NCBI RefSeq assembly: GCF_965638725.1
Contig: NC_134951.1
Span: forward strand, 68,638,437 to 68,702,436
Length of the DNA stretch: 64,000 bases
From: Aptenodytes patagonicus
Taxonomy: Eukaryota > Chordata > Aves > Sphenisciformes > Spheniscidae
Direction of reading: 5' to 3'
The notes under the pieces were generated by a model. The model worked only from the letters and a program-made list of their open reading frames with translations, was not told the DNA's origin and made no database searches. Positions 1 through 43,100 of this stretch are shown here, in pieces. Every line of letters begins with the position of its first letter. The first letter of the stretch is position 1. Made by a program: the position numbers and the translations under genes.

Positions 1-3000
1 AAAGTGTTGTGGGTGTATTTAGTGATGCAGAAAATGATAGGTGAAGAGGAAGGGATTGACCCTGGCAGGTGCAGAGAACTGCTGCTGAGTAAGACATCTC
101 TCATGGTGGCAGGTCCATCTCTTCCTGACCCTATGTCAAGCTGCTATTTCTGTCGTCAAGACTTTTCTGAACAGACTTTCTAGCTGTACAGAATAGCACC
201 AGTCAAAAGTATGGTTTTGTGCAATGATCTGGCAGTCTAGCAATGGTCTAGCAGCACAAACTTAAAACCAAAACTGTCTCCAGTTGATGTAATTCAGATG
301 TGACCCTGAATTTCAGGAGGTAACACTGCATTACTAACCCAAAAGAAAGGCTGCTTCTAATAAAAATGACATGGACCACACTGTTTTCTTCCTTTCTTCG
401 AAACAAATGCCTCATTTTATTTACATTACATTCAGCCTCCGGTGTAACAGGAAGAGGAATCTTTTGTGTTCTGAGATACTGTGGTCTATAGACATTGATT
501 TAATAACATTTTGTAGTACACTAAGCAAAGAAAGAAAGAAACTCAGTTCATTCATATTGCTGAGGGAATTTGCCAATTAGGATCTACCAGGATGACTGGG
601 AGCAAAGAAATGATCCTTGAAGTGTGAGCAATCACCTTGCTGCTGGCACATGACCTGTTCTCGTGTGTGAGAACCCAGGGCGTCCATATGGAAGCAGGAG
701 AGCTTTAATTTTCTTTGTGAGCAGAAGATGTAATGCACAGTTCCAAACACTGGAGCTGGTCATTATCGTCGTGTGTTGGGTATTGTGCCTTCCCCATCTT
801 TTGTGTAGAGGGTCAGACTGAGATTTAAAATACAACTTTTCAAGTTCTGTTTTCAGTCCAGGAGTTTTCTGCTAAAACAGTCAATGGAAAGGCTACCATT
901 AACTCTGAGAACAGCATTATGCTCCAGAGTTAACATCCAAATGTGTGGCTTCCTTTATGAGCAAAGGATGGGTGAAGTTCAATTAGCAGTTATTGTGACC
1001 AGAATTCAGGTCATAGTTTCATGAGATACTATCACCAAAAACCCCAACTGGATCACTGCAATGATCTGAGTTAAAATTAGCTCTTCTTGGTGCAGGGGGG
1101 GAATATTTTTAATCTGGATTGTTTGAGCGACCCAGTTCAGGTGCAGCCTTGCAGCAGCACACTGGCAAGGGCAGTGGGTGCAGCACGTGGGTGGGAGTGA
1201 TGCCTTGAACAGGGGAACAGGGGAAGCAGCTGTAAGTCATGTTACTGCTAGAGCCGGCATTTTATTTTTAATTCTGTGGTAACTGGTGGAAACACCCGGG
1301 AAGAGATAGCTGAGTAACATGATGACTAGCACAACTTGACTCTCCCCTTGGGACTTGCTTAAGGTTTTTTCTGTGTACGATTGCTGTGACACTGGAGGTG
1401 TTCAGCTTGTGACTTTGTTTTTCAGAAACTGAACTAGCTGGCAGTTTGGAGGCTGAAGCTTTCTGGCGTTAGCCGTAGGGCGCCGGGACCACCTAAACTG
1501 AGAAAACAGAAATTCCAGAAAACCGACAAATCTCAGCAAATGCTGATTTTAAAAAAAGCTATTGCTTTTTTTGTTATTGTTGTTTTAGTAATACCCTCCA
1601 AAGGGATGGATTGAAAAGGGGACTGAGCATCACAGTGCCCAACTTTAATGTTGCTGACACTTGGCAAATCATAGAATGATAAAGCTAGGAGGGACCTTGA
1701 AAGGTGAGGTGAGGTCTGGCGTGGTCCGTGTGCCTGAGTTGCACAAGCCAGTTCTCCCAGCCCTGTTACCATTTTGGTAAGGTGCCCATGCCTCGCTGAG
1801 CTGTCACATGGTGATGGGACCTCAGAGGCCTCTCCAGTCCCCCAGTGCCTAGACCGTAACCCTTTCTTTAAGGGGTCCACAGTGTCATACAGCCCTTTTC
1901 CCTCTGGGCTGCAAAGGCAGATGCTGCCACAGCCTGCCATTCGAGGTAGCTTTTTTGGCCTAGAAAACTGCCCACCTTTGCAAACTGGAAGTGATGTGAA
2001 ATAAGAGTGATCTGCCAGAGGAGCTATTCATGGCCTGAGCGTTGCTGATGTGCGGGGGCACATGGATGCTCAAAAGCCCTCGGCTCCTCTCAGCTTCTGC
2101 ACTGAGTGAAGCACTAGCACCCCAACCCCGTAGTAAGCCAGTTTTGGGAGCCACACCAGCAAAAAAATATTTTTTTTTCTTTTGCAAGGTTGGTTTTCTG
2201 CCAGGTTAAACCCCAAACCAGCCCACAGCTGGGTCAGAGGGGTGCCAGCATCCAAATAGGAGAGGAGGCTGTGACATCCAGTAGAAGTAGGGGAAGGAGT
2301 ACTCCTTTGGTGGTATCTAGTCTTTAAGAAATAACAAATACCCTGCTGCTCACAACAGTCGTCCATCTGGTCCTGTATTCTGTCTCCGGCTGTGGCAATG
2401 GGAAGAACACACTTTAGGTTGTGCTGCGATTAAGTAGTAAGTGAGCAGGGTTTCGGTACACCTGAGCTGACCTAATAGCTTGCTGCTGCCAGAAGGACTA
2501 TTCCCACTTTATCCATCAACACTCTGGATGTTGATGTATGCTGGAAAATAATCCTTTTTTCCTTAGTTGGATTATTTTTCTGTTGGGCTAGTGAGTTAGA
2601 TCCGTTCATTAGAGAGCCTGACAAGCGCCACAGCTGGTGCAGAGGAGGGTCTGCAGAGCCGTAAACTGGTGAGAGGAGCAGGACCTCCCCCGTTCTGGAG
2701 ACAGAGATCTGTTGCAGCAGCTCAAACGGTATTGTCAGCCCTGACCTAGATCTCATGTGAAATGAAACCTGAATCTAATCATATTTTGTTCTATTTTTAA
2801 CAAGGTCTATCCAGCAAGCTGCAGTAAGCAGAATAGGTTTAGACCCGTCATTGAGTGGGAGAAGTGTGAGAAAGAGCGAAGAGCTGCAGGAAGTGGGTGA
2901 AGTGGTTGAAGAAATGGTGCTCTGCCTTTCATCCTTTCTGAGGAGAGGATGTGAGCTGGAGCACTGCAGCATTTGGTATTTGGATGAGCTGCAAAGCGCA

Positions 3001-6000
3001 GCCTGTGGCCACTTGTGGTCAATAAAGATTGCTTTTTTGGCACTTTTCCTAAAAGTAGCTTCATTAAATGCAATGTGTTGGCCAAATTCTAATTGAGTAA
3101 ATCCATTCTGTCTCTCTCAGGGCCCCTGAAGTATCGGCTGGGTAAAATGTTTGCTTCATAGGAACAGAGGACTGACTTGCTAATGGTCCAGTAATTCAGC
3201 CCCTTGGATGGGATACTCATTGGATGTCAGCTGGCTCCAAAGGATTCACACCTGCAAGGAGCTGGACCTTTATTTTCTGCTGATGGCAGTGCCAGAATTA
3301 TCAGGGCAAGGTACAAAAAAACCAGGCAATTAGGGAGTAAGCTGGCCGTTGAAAAGGTTTCCTTCTATTGCCAGACAGTTAGTGGTTGGATTCTGCTCTG
3401 AAGGTTTATACCTAGTGAAAGCCTCTCCCGTAACTCTCTGTATTTCTGCAGTGTATTGCTGTAGCTTTACAACCCAGAGCAGGTGGCCCTCAGCCCAAAG
3501 TGAAGTCATTCCTTAACATTTATAGCTTGAAAAGCATTTTGGGATCCTCTGAAGGCACTCTCTGTGGTGTATTTTGATAATCAGAGTATAAAATCATTCA
3601 TGCAAATAAGAGGGCTTCCTGAACATCCTTTTTTTTTCTTATTTTCTTTTTTCTTTTTTTTTCCCCCCAGAAAAAGGAATATTCTACTAACACAGAACTT
3701 ATTTTCTTGATCAGCGAACGTGAGATATTTTCTTCACCTCTTCTTTGTCTCATGGCTCGTGGCCACAAGGTGCAACATTTTAGCCCAACTTTAGAATCTT
3801 TTTTTGTGTTGAGCATAGAGTGTTTTGCTAAGGCTGCCTTTCTGTCAGGCTGGATTGCGAGTGTTTCATCTGCACCTCAAAGCTGAATCCTACTAACTTT
3901 GTCAGAAACAGACTTGCACTTAAGCCTCTCCCTTTTTTTCTTTCAAGCATAAAAATATTTTCAATGGGATAAACAGAGAAAGTAACCTCAGATCAAAGAT
4001 GCATGAAGAAAAAAAAAAGCCAGGATCCAAACACGGGGAGATGTAAAGCTTTTCCCAGTCTTCCAGTCAGGGCTGCATGCAGCTGTGACAGGGAGGAAGG
4101 ATGATGTGGCTGTTCCCTCCTTAACATCCTTATGGGACACAGAGCACATGCCTCATTAAGCAACATGAATGGGTGTATGTGCATGCCTTTGTCGCATCCT
4201 CAGGGTAAATCCAGGACTGCCCTGGCCTGGATGCATGACTTCAGTTGCTCTGTCTGGGCATGCTTACTTTATGTGTCTCCCTTGAGTAGGGGCAAAGAGC
4301 AAAGAGCATTCCCTTTAGACCCTGGTCCATATACATGTGATGTAGATATTGTAAAATACACTATTCTGGGCTTATTTCTGAACCATTACCTCTTTTGGCT
4401 TTTCATATGCCCTTTTGTTCAGACCATCTCCAAATATAAGCAGGAGTGTGGAAGCTACTGTGCTGACAAAATTGCTCACAAATGGCATACACCCTGGCAT
4501 CTTTCTTTGCCACCCCTCTCTCAAGGTTGAGGCCAAAGCATAAGATCCTCCACCGCTCCCTGCTGTGCCTGCGGAGGGGGAGCTGGCCCATGGTTCAGCC
4601 ATCTGCGGCCCACGAGCAATTACCTCTTGACTCGCTGTGTTGGGTCAAGTGTGATGAGTGGCCGGGGCTGCAGGGTGACCTGAGCTGTCAGCCATGTGAA
4701 GCTGTGAGCCAGTGGGGACTGTGGATGTTGACATTTCTGGGTTTCCCTGAGGTTTGGGCGCTGGCCCAGCACTGTCCTGCCACAGCCACAACCATCGTCT
4801 CCTCCCGCATCTTTGATAGGGATGTGGTAAGTCTTTTCTGAGTAGAAAGCATGGCACAGCAGTGACTGTGTTAGTGCAAAAAAATTCAGGGGAAGGGGAG
4901 CCCACCAGTGCAGCAAGCACTCATTTTCCATGTCTGCCCTTCCCTGTCCTCCTGACTCCCTCGTCCAGCTGGCAGGTGCTGTGTTGCGGTGCCTCAGCCG
5001 GGCAGGCTGATTTGCGGGCAGGGTTATCTCTGTTCCTTATGCTCACCCCTTGGCTAAGCAAGGTCATGGTTGAAAGTTAGTATGAATGGCAATGGTAGTG
5101 TGTGGACCCAGGAGAGGAACGAGTCCTGTTGCAATTTCCTTATAAAGTAAAAAGAAAAGTCTAAATTCAATACTAATGAGCGCAATGATGTTGATTGCAA
5201 AGAGAGAGGGGCGGTGTGAATCTGTGGCTGCATATGTGGTTGGTTGCAATCTGTTTGACAAAGTGAACTTAAAGATGACATTAATAGTGAAGCTTATAAT
5301 AAAAGTTGCACCATATTTTATTATACGTCCCTGTTTTGGGTCACTTGCACTACTGCTGCAGTTCTGTCATCTGGATTGTATATTCCATGTCTGTGCCTAC
5401 TTCTGTTCAGTTTTGTGGGAAAAGTTAAGCTGAAACAGATCAGCTGTTTCCTCCTACTCTCTCATCAACAAGATTTATCATTACTGTGGTCTGCCACAGA
5501 GATCAGAAATTAGGTGAGAAGGTCATGTTAGCATCATGGATGTGATTTTAGCTGTCATCATGAAAATCCCTTCACATTTGGAAAAACTCATTGAAAAATG
5601 CTGTGTTTTACATGTTCAGCGGGGGAGCTGTTAAATTTTTGAGGTGACAAAGGTCAGACATGCAGAAAGGGAAAATAATTTTGTTCTTTCCTTGCAACTT
5701 TTGCAAATAGAGGCTGTTGCTGGTTTGGAAGCAGCACAGCAATGGATGGTTTTAGTAAGGAGGTTGTAGCTACAATCACCACCTCTATTGCACCCAAATC
5801 TGTGCCTGGTGGTATGGGAATAACTGTGTGAAATAAAAGCAAGACTAAAGGAGGCAACCACAGCACACACCAGGATTGATGAGACTGGCAGTATCAGTAG
5901 GAGAATGATGATCAGGATGAACGACAGGGAAGACGCATGTCTCACTGCTACTTACTGCCTCCAAATGATCACAGAAGTGTGGTGGGTTTCTGTGTCTTGA

Positions 6001-8939
6001 GTGTGGAGCTGACGTGCAGACTGCAATCCCAAGGCTTTTCACGAGGGCACTGCTGCCATGCAGAGGCAGCTTTTGTACTGGATATCAGTACAAGAAGAGA
6101 GCAAGAGGAGGCCGGCAATTAATGTTGAAGAAGAATGAGAGAAAGTAGGTTAACACACAGAAATCTGTGATGGCGATTGTGGTTTAAACTGCCAGTCTGA
6201 TGCAATGGATGATGAACAGGTGCATGGTTAAATTTTATAGATTTTCCGCCTCTACTGAGGGTACTCCAGCCTCCCACAGCTCTATAGGCCGTGAGATTAC
6301 ACATAAACCATCCCCACAGTCTGACTATCAACGCTCCATCCATCCTGGGATCAGCCAGAACTTTCCCTACATCTCTTGCAAACATGTGAGGTCAAATCCT
6401 GGAACTAAAAGCTGTGATGGTTGCTCTCCTGTGCTTTCAGTGTTGTATGTATGCATTGAGAATGAGGAGGAAACTGCTGGGATAAAATGCAGTTGGTAGA
6501 TGGTATGGAAAAAGAGAAGCAACAGGTATGTGGGTAGAAACTCAGAGAGTAATAGGAACTGCAAGTATGTGAGTGCAGTTTTAGATGCAAGAATTAAAAG
6601 GGCAAAAATGAGGAAGGTGGAATAGAGTGGGAGTGATTTTCCCAGAAGGCTGTGTAATTATTCATGAGGGATGATGCTGTAAGAATCAATCATGACTATG
6701 TGGGAAGGTTTTATCTGTAGGATCCTTGTCTCCCTGCTTGCTGAATTTGGAAGGTATGAGGCAACAATTATATAATTAAAGATGCGACCGTAATGATTAT
6801 GCAAAATGGAACCAAGTTAATGGTCATGTCGATCATTATTATTATGTAATTGAATATTTGAATGTATAAGAAAGCTTCAACAATTAAAGGCATTCTAAGG
6901 GCCTACTTGAAGAAAAAGAAGTTGGTTACATGCAGGCAGTTACTAAAATGGCAACCGAATCAAACAAGACCAAGAAAGAAAAAAATCATTAATGGGTATA
7001 TAAATTGCATTAATTTTAAAAGTCACCCTAACAACAAACAAAACTTGTACTTGTAATGGAAACTAGATTTCTACAGACTAAAGTCAATGGAAACTGAAAA
7101 AAGTAAATCAAGTGTGTATAGCTTTTTATCTTGGGATAAGGATTTTTTATAGGTTAACATTTTCACAGGCACATAACTGGCTTGGTTTTCAGAGATGGCC
7201 ATTTGCTTAGGGCTTTGAATCTGAATGTTTGATGGCATTCATCTTGCCTAATTTAGACATCTAATAATGGACATTTTAAATTTAAGCTAGTTGTCTTAGG
7301 CTGGCTCTAGAATCAGTGAAGAGAAATGGCATCTTCAGAGAGAAAGTAATTTCTTCCATCTTGGATGCCAGTTTTACCATGACATGACTTGTCCTCGAAA
7401 GATGCCTATTCTTCTCCACTGCGTATAAAAGGAGCTTAAGGTAACTAAGTCTTGAATGATCTACTTTCAGGTGATTAAAGACATGAAATAAATCCCATCG
7501 GTCTTGGTATCTAACGTAAGGCATCCACATTTAAAAACTGTAGCCATAATAGCTACTCGTAAGGCCATATCAAAACAAACTGTTGTGAAGCATGCTCTGT
7601 GTACTCCAACAGTTAGCTCTCAAAAAGGCTGGACCAGTGCAGACACAGACATACACAACCAGGGTGCGGACCATGTAGGCAGCAAGCAAAGAGCTTTTGG
7701 AGAGTGGTGTGCCAGAAGGACTCTGTGACCACAGTCTCCCACGGTCTGCCAAAGATGGTGTCTTTTCTCTTGGTTCACCTGTATTTCAACTTCGGCTTGA
7801 ATGAGTCACTTTGTCTTCAGGGGCTTCTTGGGATTTGTCTATAAACATGGGTTTGTTTGCTTGCAACATTTCCCTTTCCAGCCTCTGGACATCTTGTTTA
7901 ATTAGCCTTTTCAAACTCTTAAGCTATCCAGCTCAGACTCCAAAAGGCCTAGACTGAATTCGGAGGAAGGGGATGAGAAACAAGAAATGTGCCAACAGGA
8001 TTTTTTTAACCTTCTTCCAAAAAGCCTTCTTACTGTCCTTGCTTGAGACCGTACAGGTGTCTGGGTAGGTACCCTCTCTTGCCCCCTTCCTTCTTCATCT
8101 TTGTTCTTGATGCCAAAATCAACCAGTTTCTGACAAGGTGGCTACATTATTAAACAGTGGTGTGCTGGCAGGCAGATGGGAAGAGCCTGTTAGACAAGAG
8201 AGGGGATGAGAATGTAGTCAGTCCCTGAAGGTGCCTGTGAGAGGGATTCCTGCTTTCCTGGTACCTGTTTGCTTCTGGGCTATTTACTTGTGCTCCACTC
8301 CAACCAACGGGGTGACAGACAAGTGTGCTCGCCCTTCTCCTGGGAGCATCAGCACATGCAGCAGGGCCAGGAGGAAGCGGTGGTGAAGAGGTTCACGTGG
8401 CTATGACTAGGAGAGATGGGACAATCTGGAAGCATGATCTCAGGGGTATCTTCTGGAATACATCCTGGTACCTTCTAGTGTAGCTCCACCCTGCTCCTAG
8501 CCTAGAAGCTGACATCTGCAACCAACTTCTGAACGTCTGACCTCATTTGCAGGCTGGAAACAGCCATAAGCCCCTCTGTTGGGCTCGTGATCCCAAATAG
8601 TATGACAAGCTAGCAGGTTTCTGTTGCATGCAGAAAGAGGGTTGTGACTCCTACCTTGGGAATTGCCATCCATTTGGAAATTGCTGTTGTTTTCAGTCAT
8701 TTTATGAGGAATCTAGAAAAGATCTTCTCCCCTCCCCTGTAGTTCTGTTGAAAACAAAGCCTCTTTTAGAGCACTAAGCAGAAAAAACCAATTCAAGGTA
8801 AGGCTGAAAGCTTGTGGGTGTTCAGGCCACAGTGCTGAGTGGTAGTTTAGTCGTACAAAAATTCACCTTTTGTTATTGCACCTCTCCTTGGATATGGCTG
8901 ACCACATCGATGGTTTCACTATTTTACTTTGTAATTACA
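1..8939. other. Intergenic region downstream of TXLNB
   Basis: No coding exon could be supported on either strand. Open frames here are short (mostly under 140 codons), lack paired splice signals and match no family I recognise. The base composition is ordinary and AT-leaning. There is one CR1-like scrap near 1.67 kb, and an AT-rich, homeodomain-motif-rich stretch at about 6.76-6.86 kb. In mammals the next gene in this direction is HECA, in the opposite orientation to TXLNB. None of its coding sequence is visible, although an untranslated end could in principle reach the left edge. Confidence 0.7.
1668..1712 (-). mobile_element. CR1 LINE 3'-end scrap
   Basis: Reading on the plus strand, 'atcatagaatgataaagc' followed by 'aggagggaccttgaaagg' is the complement of the conserved 3' end of avian CR1 elements. 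Only about 45 bp is convincing. Sequence further right, to about 1.93 kb, may be a more diverged part of the same insertion, but I could not support it. Confidence 0.5.
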
Positions 8940-9389
8940 GATTCCTTTCACCTCATTTATTAAAATCACTACGTGTCCAAGTAGGCCATCTTTTATGCAA
9001 CATCATGACAAATAGATACAATTAATTATGAGTCTTTAAATATATGTATGTGAATTGCAATGATTTTTGAAACATGAAACTTCCACACTTTAAATTATTT
9101 TGCTGAATGAGATGACTCATTATGCCTGGGAAAAAAGATCCTGTAATTTCGTTGTATTTTCCTGTCATTAAGAAAATATTGTAGTTCAAGCAGATGAAGG
9201 ACAGCAAAATTTGCAGACCTATTATTACTGGATAGTGGTAGCAAAGAGAAGTGCATTACATTTGCCTACAGATATGTGAGTGTGTTTTAGCACCCACTTA
9301 TTGATTCTTTAAAAAAAAAAAAGGTATCAATTTAGAGGACAAAATAGAGCTGTGGTTTGTAGAAGACAAGCCTGGACACACCAGTGTCT
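8940..9389 (-). other. Inferred TXLNB 3' untranslated region
   Basis: This is the sequence between the TXLNB stop codon and the first AATAAA. It contains a 12-base poly(A) run on the plus strand near 9312, which is poly(U) in the transcript, and no other feature I recognise. The right boundary is firm because it is the stop codon. The left boundary depends on the poly(A) signal choice. Confidence 0.45.
8956..8961 (-). terminator. Candidate TXLNB poly(A) signal (AATAAA)
   Basis: AATAAA on the minus strand, about 430 nt past the TXLNB stop codon. It is the first canonical hexamer met after the stop, and a TG-containing stretch follows within 60 nt. Cleavage would fall near 8940. A longer alternative 3' UTR cannot be excluded. 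Confidence 0.45.
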
Positions 9390-38955
<29,566 letters not shown>

Positions 38956-38969
38956 GCTTGGTGCAGTAC
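38956..38969 (-). other. TXLNB 5' UTR part of the first coding exon
   Basis: Fourteen bases between the inferred acceptor AG and the ATG. This implies at least one upstream non-coding exon. Confidence 0.75.
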
Positions 38970-39837
38970 CTGACAGCAAACAAAAGGAGGGTTAATTTAA
39001 AAGCGCACGGAATTAGTCATCTAACTGTTCCCAAAGCTCGGCCAGCATGTGAGTGTATTTGTGCGGAATTTGGGACGGCAGCTCATCCATCGGCTCTGGC
39101 TTGATAAATATGTCATACTTAAATAAACAACCAAGGTGATTTGCCTGCAGGGAGAAAAGCAAATTATATACTTTCCATGAGGAAAAGCCTGCACAAACCT
39201 AATACTTAAAAATCAAAACCTCTTATTCGTGTTGCCAGCGATAACACATGAAATGATGCCTGAGTCATTTATACCACTTCCCTCCCTGAACATGCTATTT
39301 ACCACATGTTTACTTTTCTTGATCTGTTTACCCGCGACGCTGGCTGCCGATATGGGCGGCTTCACTTCTGAGCTGCATTAGTTTCATTTCCTATTTCTCC
39401 CCCGTCGGCACATCTCTAAGTCAATAATCACGAAAAAGGAATATTTTAAATGAAACCAGCAAACTGAAAATTGCGCTGTGCTCTTGGAGAGCCCAGTGTC
39501 GTGCTTAATCTATAAGTGGCCTGGCTTGGTACTGTCACAATAACAGCAAAGAATAAGATAAACAGCTATAAACCACTCTTCTCTTGTACTTGCTGCGTGC
39601 TGCTGACAGCTTGTTTGACAAAGTACAAATACAGAATAAATCACAGTGAAGTAAAACCGACCGGGCGTAACATGGGTTGGTAGTCCGTGGTGTTTTCTGG
39701 CGCTAATTTCACATAATTTGTTCCAAATCTGCAAAGGGAAGCTTTTGTTTTCCCATGTCTTTGAGTGGCTGCACTCAGCCAGGCGAATCCAGAGCCCCCG
39801 ATCTGTCTGTGTTCCTCCGGAGGCTGCGCCGGCTCAC

Positions 39838-40070
39838 CCAGGATCTGGCGATGAGGGTGTCAGTGAGAGCATCCTGGGCACCTGCTCCCCAGCTCCTGCA
39901 AGGTGTGGGCCAGCAGAAACAGCATCTCTGACTGCGTGCAGCTGGGAAACTCAGTGTAGAGAAGGCTCCTTCCTTCTCAGAGTGCCAGCAGAGCTGCTGT
40001 CGCTGCTGCATTGCCCTCACGAGGCGCAGGGTGCACAGCTGGGTCTTGCCCTGCAACTAGCCCCCGCTTC
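39838..40070 (-). other. Candidate non-coding first exon of TXLNB
   Basis: This stretch is GC-richer than its surroundings and starts about 30 nt downstream of a TATA box on the minus strand. It ends at a good donor, CCTGG|GTGAGC, about 870 bp before the acceptor of the first coding exon. It contains an upstream ATG at 40011 whose frame would overlap the main start, so a shorter version ending at the donor CCTC|GTGAGG near 40020 is an alternative. The assignment rests on position and signals only. Confidence 0.4.
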
Positions 40071-40093
40071 TGCTCGGCTACAGACTCTGTACT

Positions 40094-40100
40094 CTTTATA
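40094..40100 (-). promoter_or_regulatory. Candidate TXLNB TATA box (TATAAAG)
   Basis: GGCTATAAAGAGT on the minus strand, a strong TATA element, about 1.1 kb upstream of the TXLNB coding start. A tissue-restricted TATA promoter would fit a muscle gene. The predicted transcription start is near 40070. Confidence 0.4.
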
Positions 40101-40130
40101 GCCACAGGTCCTTTCTCTCTCTCTTTTTCA

Positions 40131-43100
40131 GGCTGTTTTTTGTTCCTCCCTTTAATGATATGATTTACAATGGTGCCAGTGGAGAACGAAGAGTGGAAGA
40201 AGATTGCTTTCTCGGTTCTGTTCCAGCATCTGAGGTAGTTGCTTTCTTATTTTTTAAAAGACGACTTGTTTTGAAAACATGGAGCTAACTGGGAAGCATT
40301 TTGTTCCCTGTTCAGCTGGCCATAACGTATATCTTCTATGGTGTCTAAATTTCTACAGCTTTCAAAATCATAAACTAACTTGGCCAAAGGCAGTATATGA
40401 TAAGAGAGATGTAATTTACTGTAATACATGACTCGGCGTTTGTTATTAAACTCTCCCCAGTCAAAGTGATGTTTGGAAGTGCAGTGATGGCCATCGCTAA
40501 GGCATTTTTCAAGATTCGATTGTTGAGCTATTTGACTGGGCTTACAGATAAGACAGTCAAATATTATGGTTTATCATCTCTCAAGCAATTAATTGTGGGC
40601 CTATAATTGAAAGCTTTAAGTAGGGCTCAGGATGTGCTTGAAAACTGTTAGCTATAAATCCATGCCCCTGCAGTCCTCCCACAGGTACAACTCACCAGCA
40701 GGAACGGCTTGGGAAGGCGGCTGGACCTGGTCCCACAGACCCAGACAGACACATCCCATTCTTTCCTTCCTGCTTGTGGCATGGTCATTATATCACTGCA
40801 AAGTGATTTTAAAATTATATCTGTCTGATTTGATTTCATATTGAACTCAATTTATGTTGAAAGATTAGACCCCACATGTGCAATTTAGGTAAATAATTCC
40901 AGATAACAGGAATGTTAGACTACAGTTTGTGATCCTGTTTTAACTAGAGTTAATTGACTGCCAATTAATTCAAGGTCAGTAAGATTATTGTAAATACTAA
41001 GCTAGAAGCTCCACAAAATGTGTGCTTATTTCTGACATGTTCAGACTAGTGTTTACAATTGTATTCATTAATTTGAGCTAATTGGCAATTGGCGATCAAT
41101 CAGCTAGAAAACCCAGGATCACCAGCTCTTGTCTAGGCAGAACAAAAGCCTCACAAAGTACATCCCCAATTTAAACTATCTGTTTTTGTAATATGTTCAT
41201 CACAGAAGGAGAACAGGATTGCTAAATGCTCCATTTCCAAATATGAATTTCTCTTTTGCCTATCTCCCTCTCTTTGTAAGAAGGCACAAGTCGACGTGGT
41301 CCTCGCTGCACCCCGACTCTCTCCCTTGGCTGCCTCCCAACTCCCAACTGCATCGCTCATGGAGCAGCACCGCCTGCCTAAAGGTTTCCTCCTGTGTGAA
41401 TTACTAAGCATGCCTGCAAACACAGTAGGCTTTAAATCAACAGCGGCAATCGATTTATGCACAGTGTTTCTCTGTAATAAGGGAAACACATGGGTGAATG
41501 AAAGAGAAACTGGATGTTTAGAATCAAGGACACAAGATGTTTAAAAGCTGGCCTCACAGGAAATCTTCCCTAACATACATTCCTGGCTAGAAAGGGATTA
41601 GTAATAATCAGTCTCTGAAACCATGGCAATTCGCATCTGCTGAGGTTCAGGCCACCAGCCTGAGCAGGCAGGCACCACAGAAATACCCAGCAGTGAACCT
41701 TTAACACAAGGGTGCCCACCTGACAGATCATACTGGGGATCGTATTTACACAGACAAGTAAATATTTTAATGCTTTATTCCATTCTCTTTCAGGCTAAAC
41801 CAGAGGTCTGATAACTCCTTTCAGCACTAACATAACGCTTGTTAAGACTTCTGCAGCTTGTTTTGTGTAATGGCTTTCCCAGCGTCACGGAGTTTATATT
41901 TAGGGAGACAGGGCAGCTCTCATCTGCTGAAAGCAGCCCATTTACAGCCTTTGATGCCGGGAGATTTTACTGCAGCTGGCCCTGGCCCTCCTCGTGCGTC
42001 AGCCTGTTTAACCTTGATGTACATCAGGAATTCTTTCTTATCAGGCCATAAAAGACTTTCGGTGCCAATCTCAGCAAGACCTGAAGTGTTTACTTTATAC
42101 ACTATCTTAGACACAGTATTGCCTAAAAATTAGGTGATTGAGCCCGGAAGGGAAATCCTTTGGTTCCTCAGGGAATTTTAGACTTGCCCAATTTTAGACT
42201 ATCCACCTCTTGAGTTTTGCGACTCCTACTACTATTACTGTTGCCTCCAGGCACCTGAATTTCCAACATGGCCTTATCCTGTTTTACGGTGAGGGGGAGG
42301 ACTGACTGGTTATCTGACTGAGTCTGAGAATTGCATCTTGTTTATTCTTTTCCTCCTGCGCTCCCAAATCCTGGACCTGTTCCACAGCCCTGAGATCAGT
42401 ATCTTTCATGGCCCTGGTGTTTTGGATGGAAGCTTGATCCCAGACACTTGTGGTTGCTGCCTACAGATAGTCACTCCGGTCCTCCTCTCCTCCAGTGGGA
42501 AACACCCCCAAGAGCCAGAGGGTGCTACTGCCTCCCCACTGTGGGAGAGGCTTTTCTCCATTCTCCTCCTTCCTCCATTAAAAACTTGGGATAACCCAGG
42601 AGAGCAATGGAGCTCCTCGGGGCACGGGTGACCTCCAGTCTCAGGTGGGAGGTGACAGACACCGGTCCCAGGTTGATGCCTTTCTGTAGGAGGACTTGTG
42701 GCCATGCCTGCCATCCCACAATGAGACTGGTGCTTGGGGCAGCAGCAATCTGCAGTTGGCCCCAAAGGCACAAAACAGGGCTGAGCACACAGCATAGCCA
42801 CAGCTGGACTCAGAGGCAACAGAAAAAGGTGTGCTGCTACGCTCAGCCTGGTAACATGCTGAATTTGTTTGTCTCTGACCATATCCCTTAACATGTCACA
42901 TTTACGGCACGATTTGCCTTCTCTGTGCTTTGAAATCAGCCAGCACCTCCAAAGTAAAAGGTCAGTCGGCAAGAGCCAGTGCCTGATTTAGCAGAGCTGC
43001 AATAGCCATCCTTCTGCTGCTGGGAAAACTGTCCCCTGTGCCGGGCACCGCGTCAGCCCGCCTCTCGCACCGCTGGAGTGGACCCTGCTGCCGAGGCACC

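Noticed and set aside
353-370. Plus-strand AATAAA near the left edge as a HECA poly(A) site
   Set aside because: A single hexamer in AT-leaning DNA without any visible HECA coding or UTR sequence is not enough.
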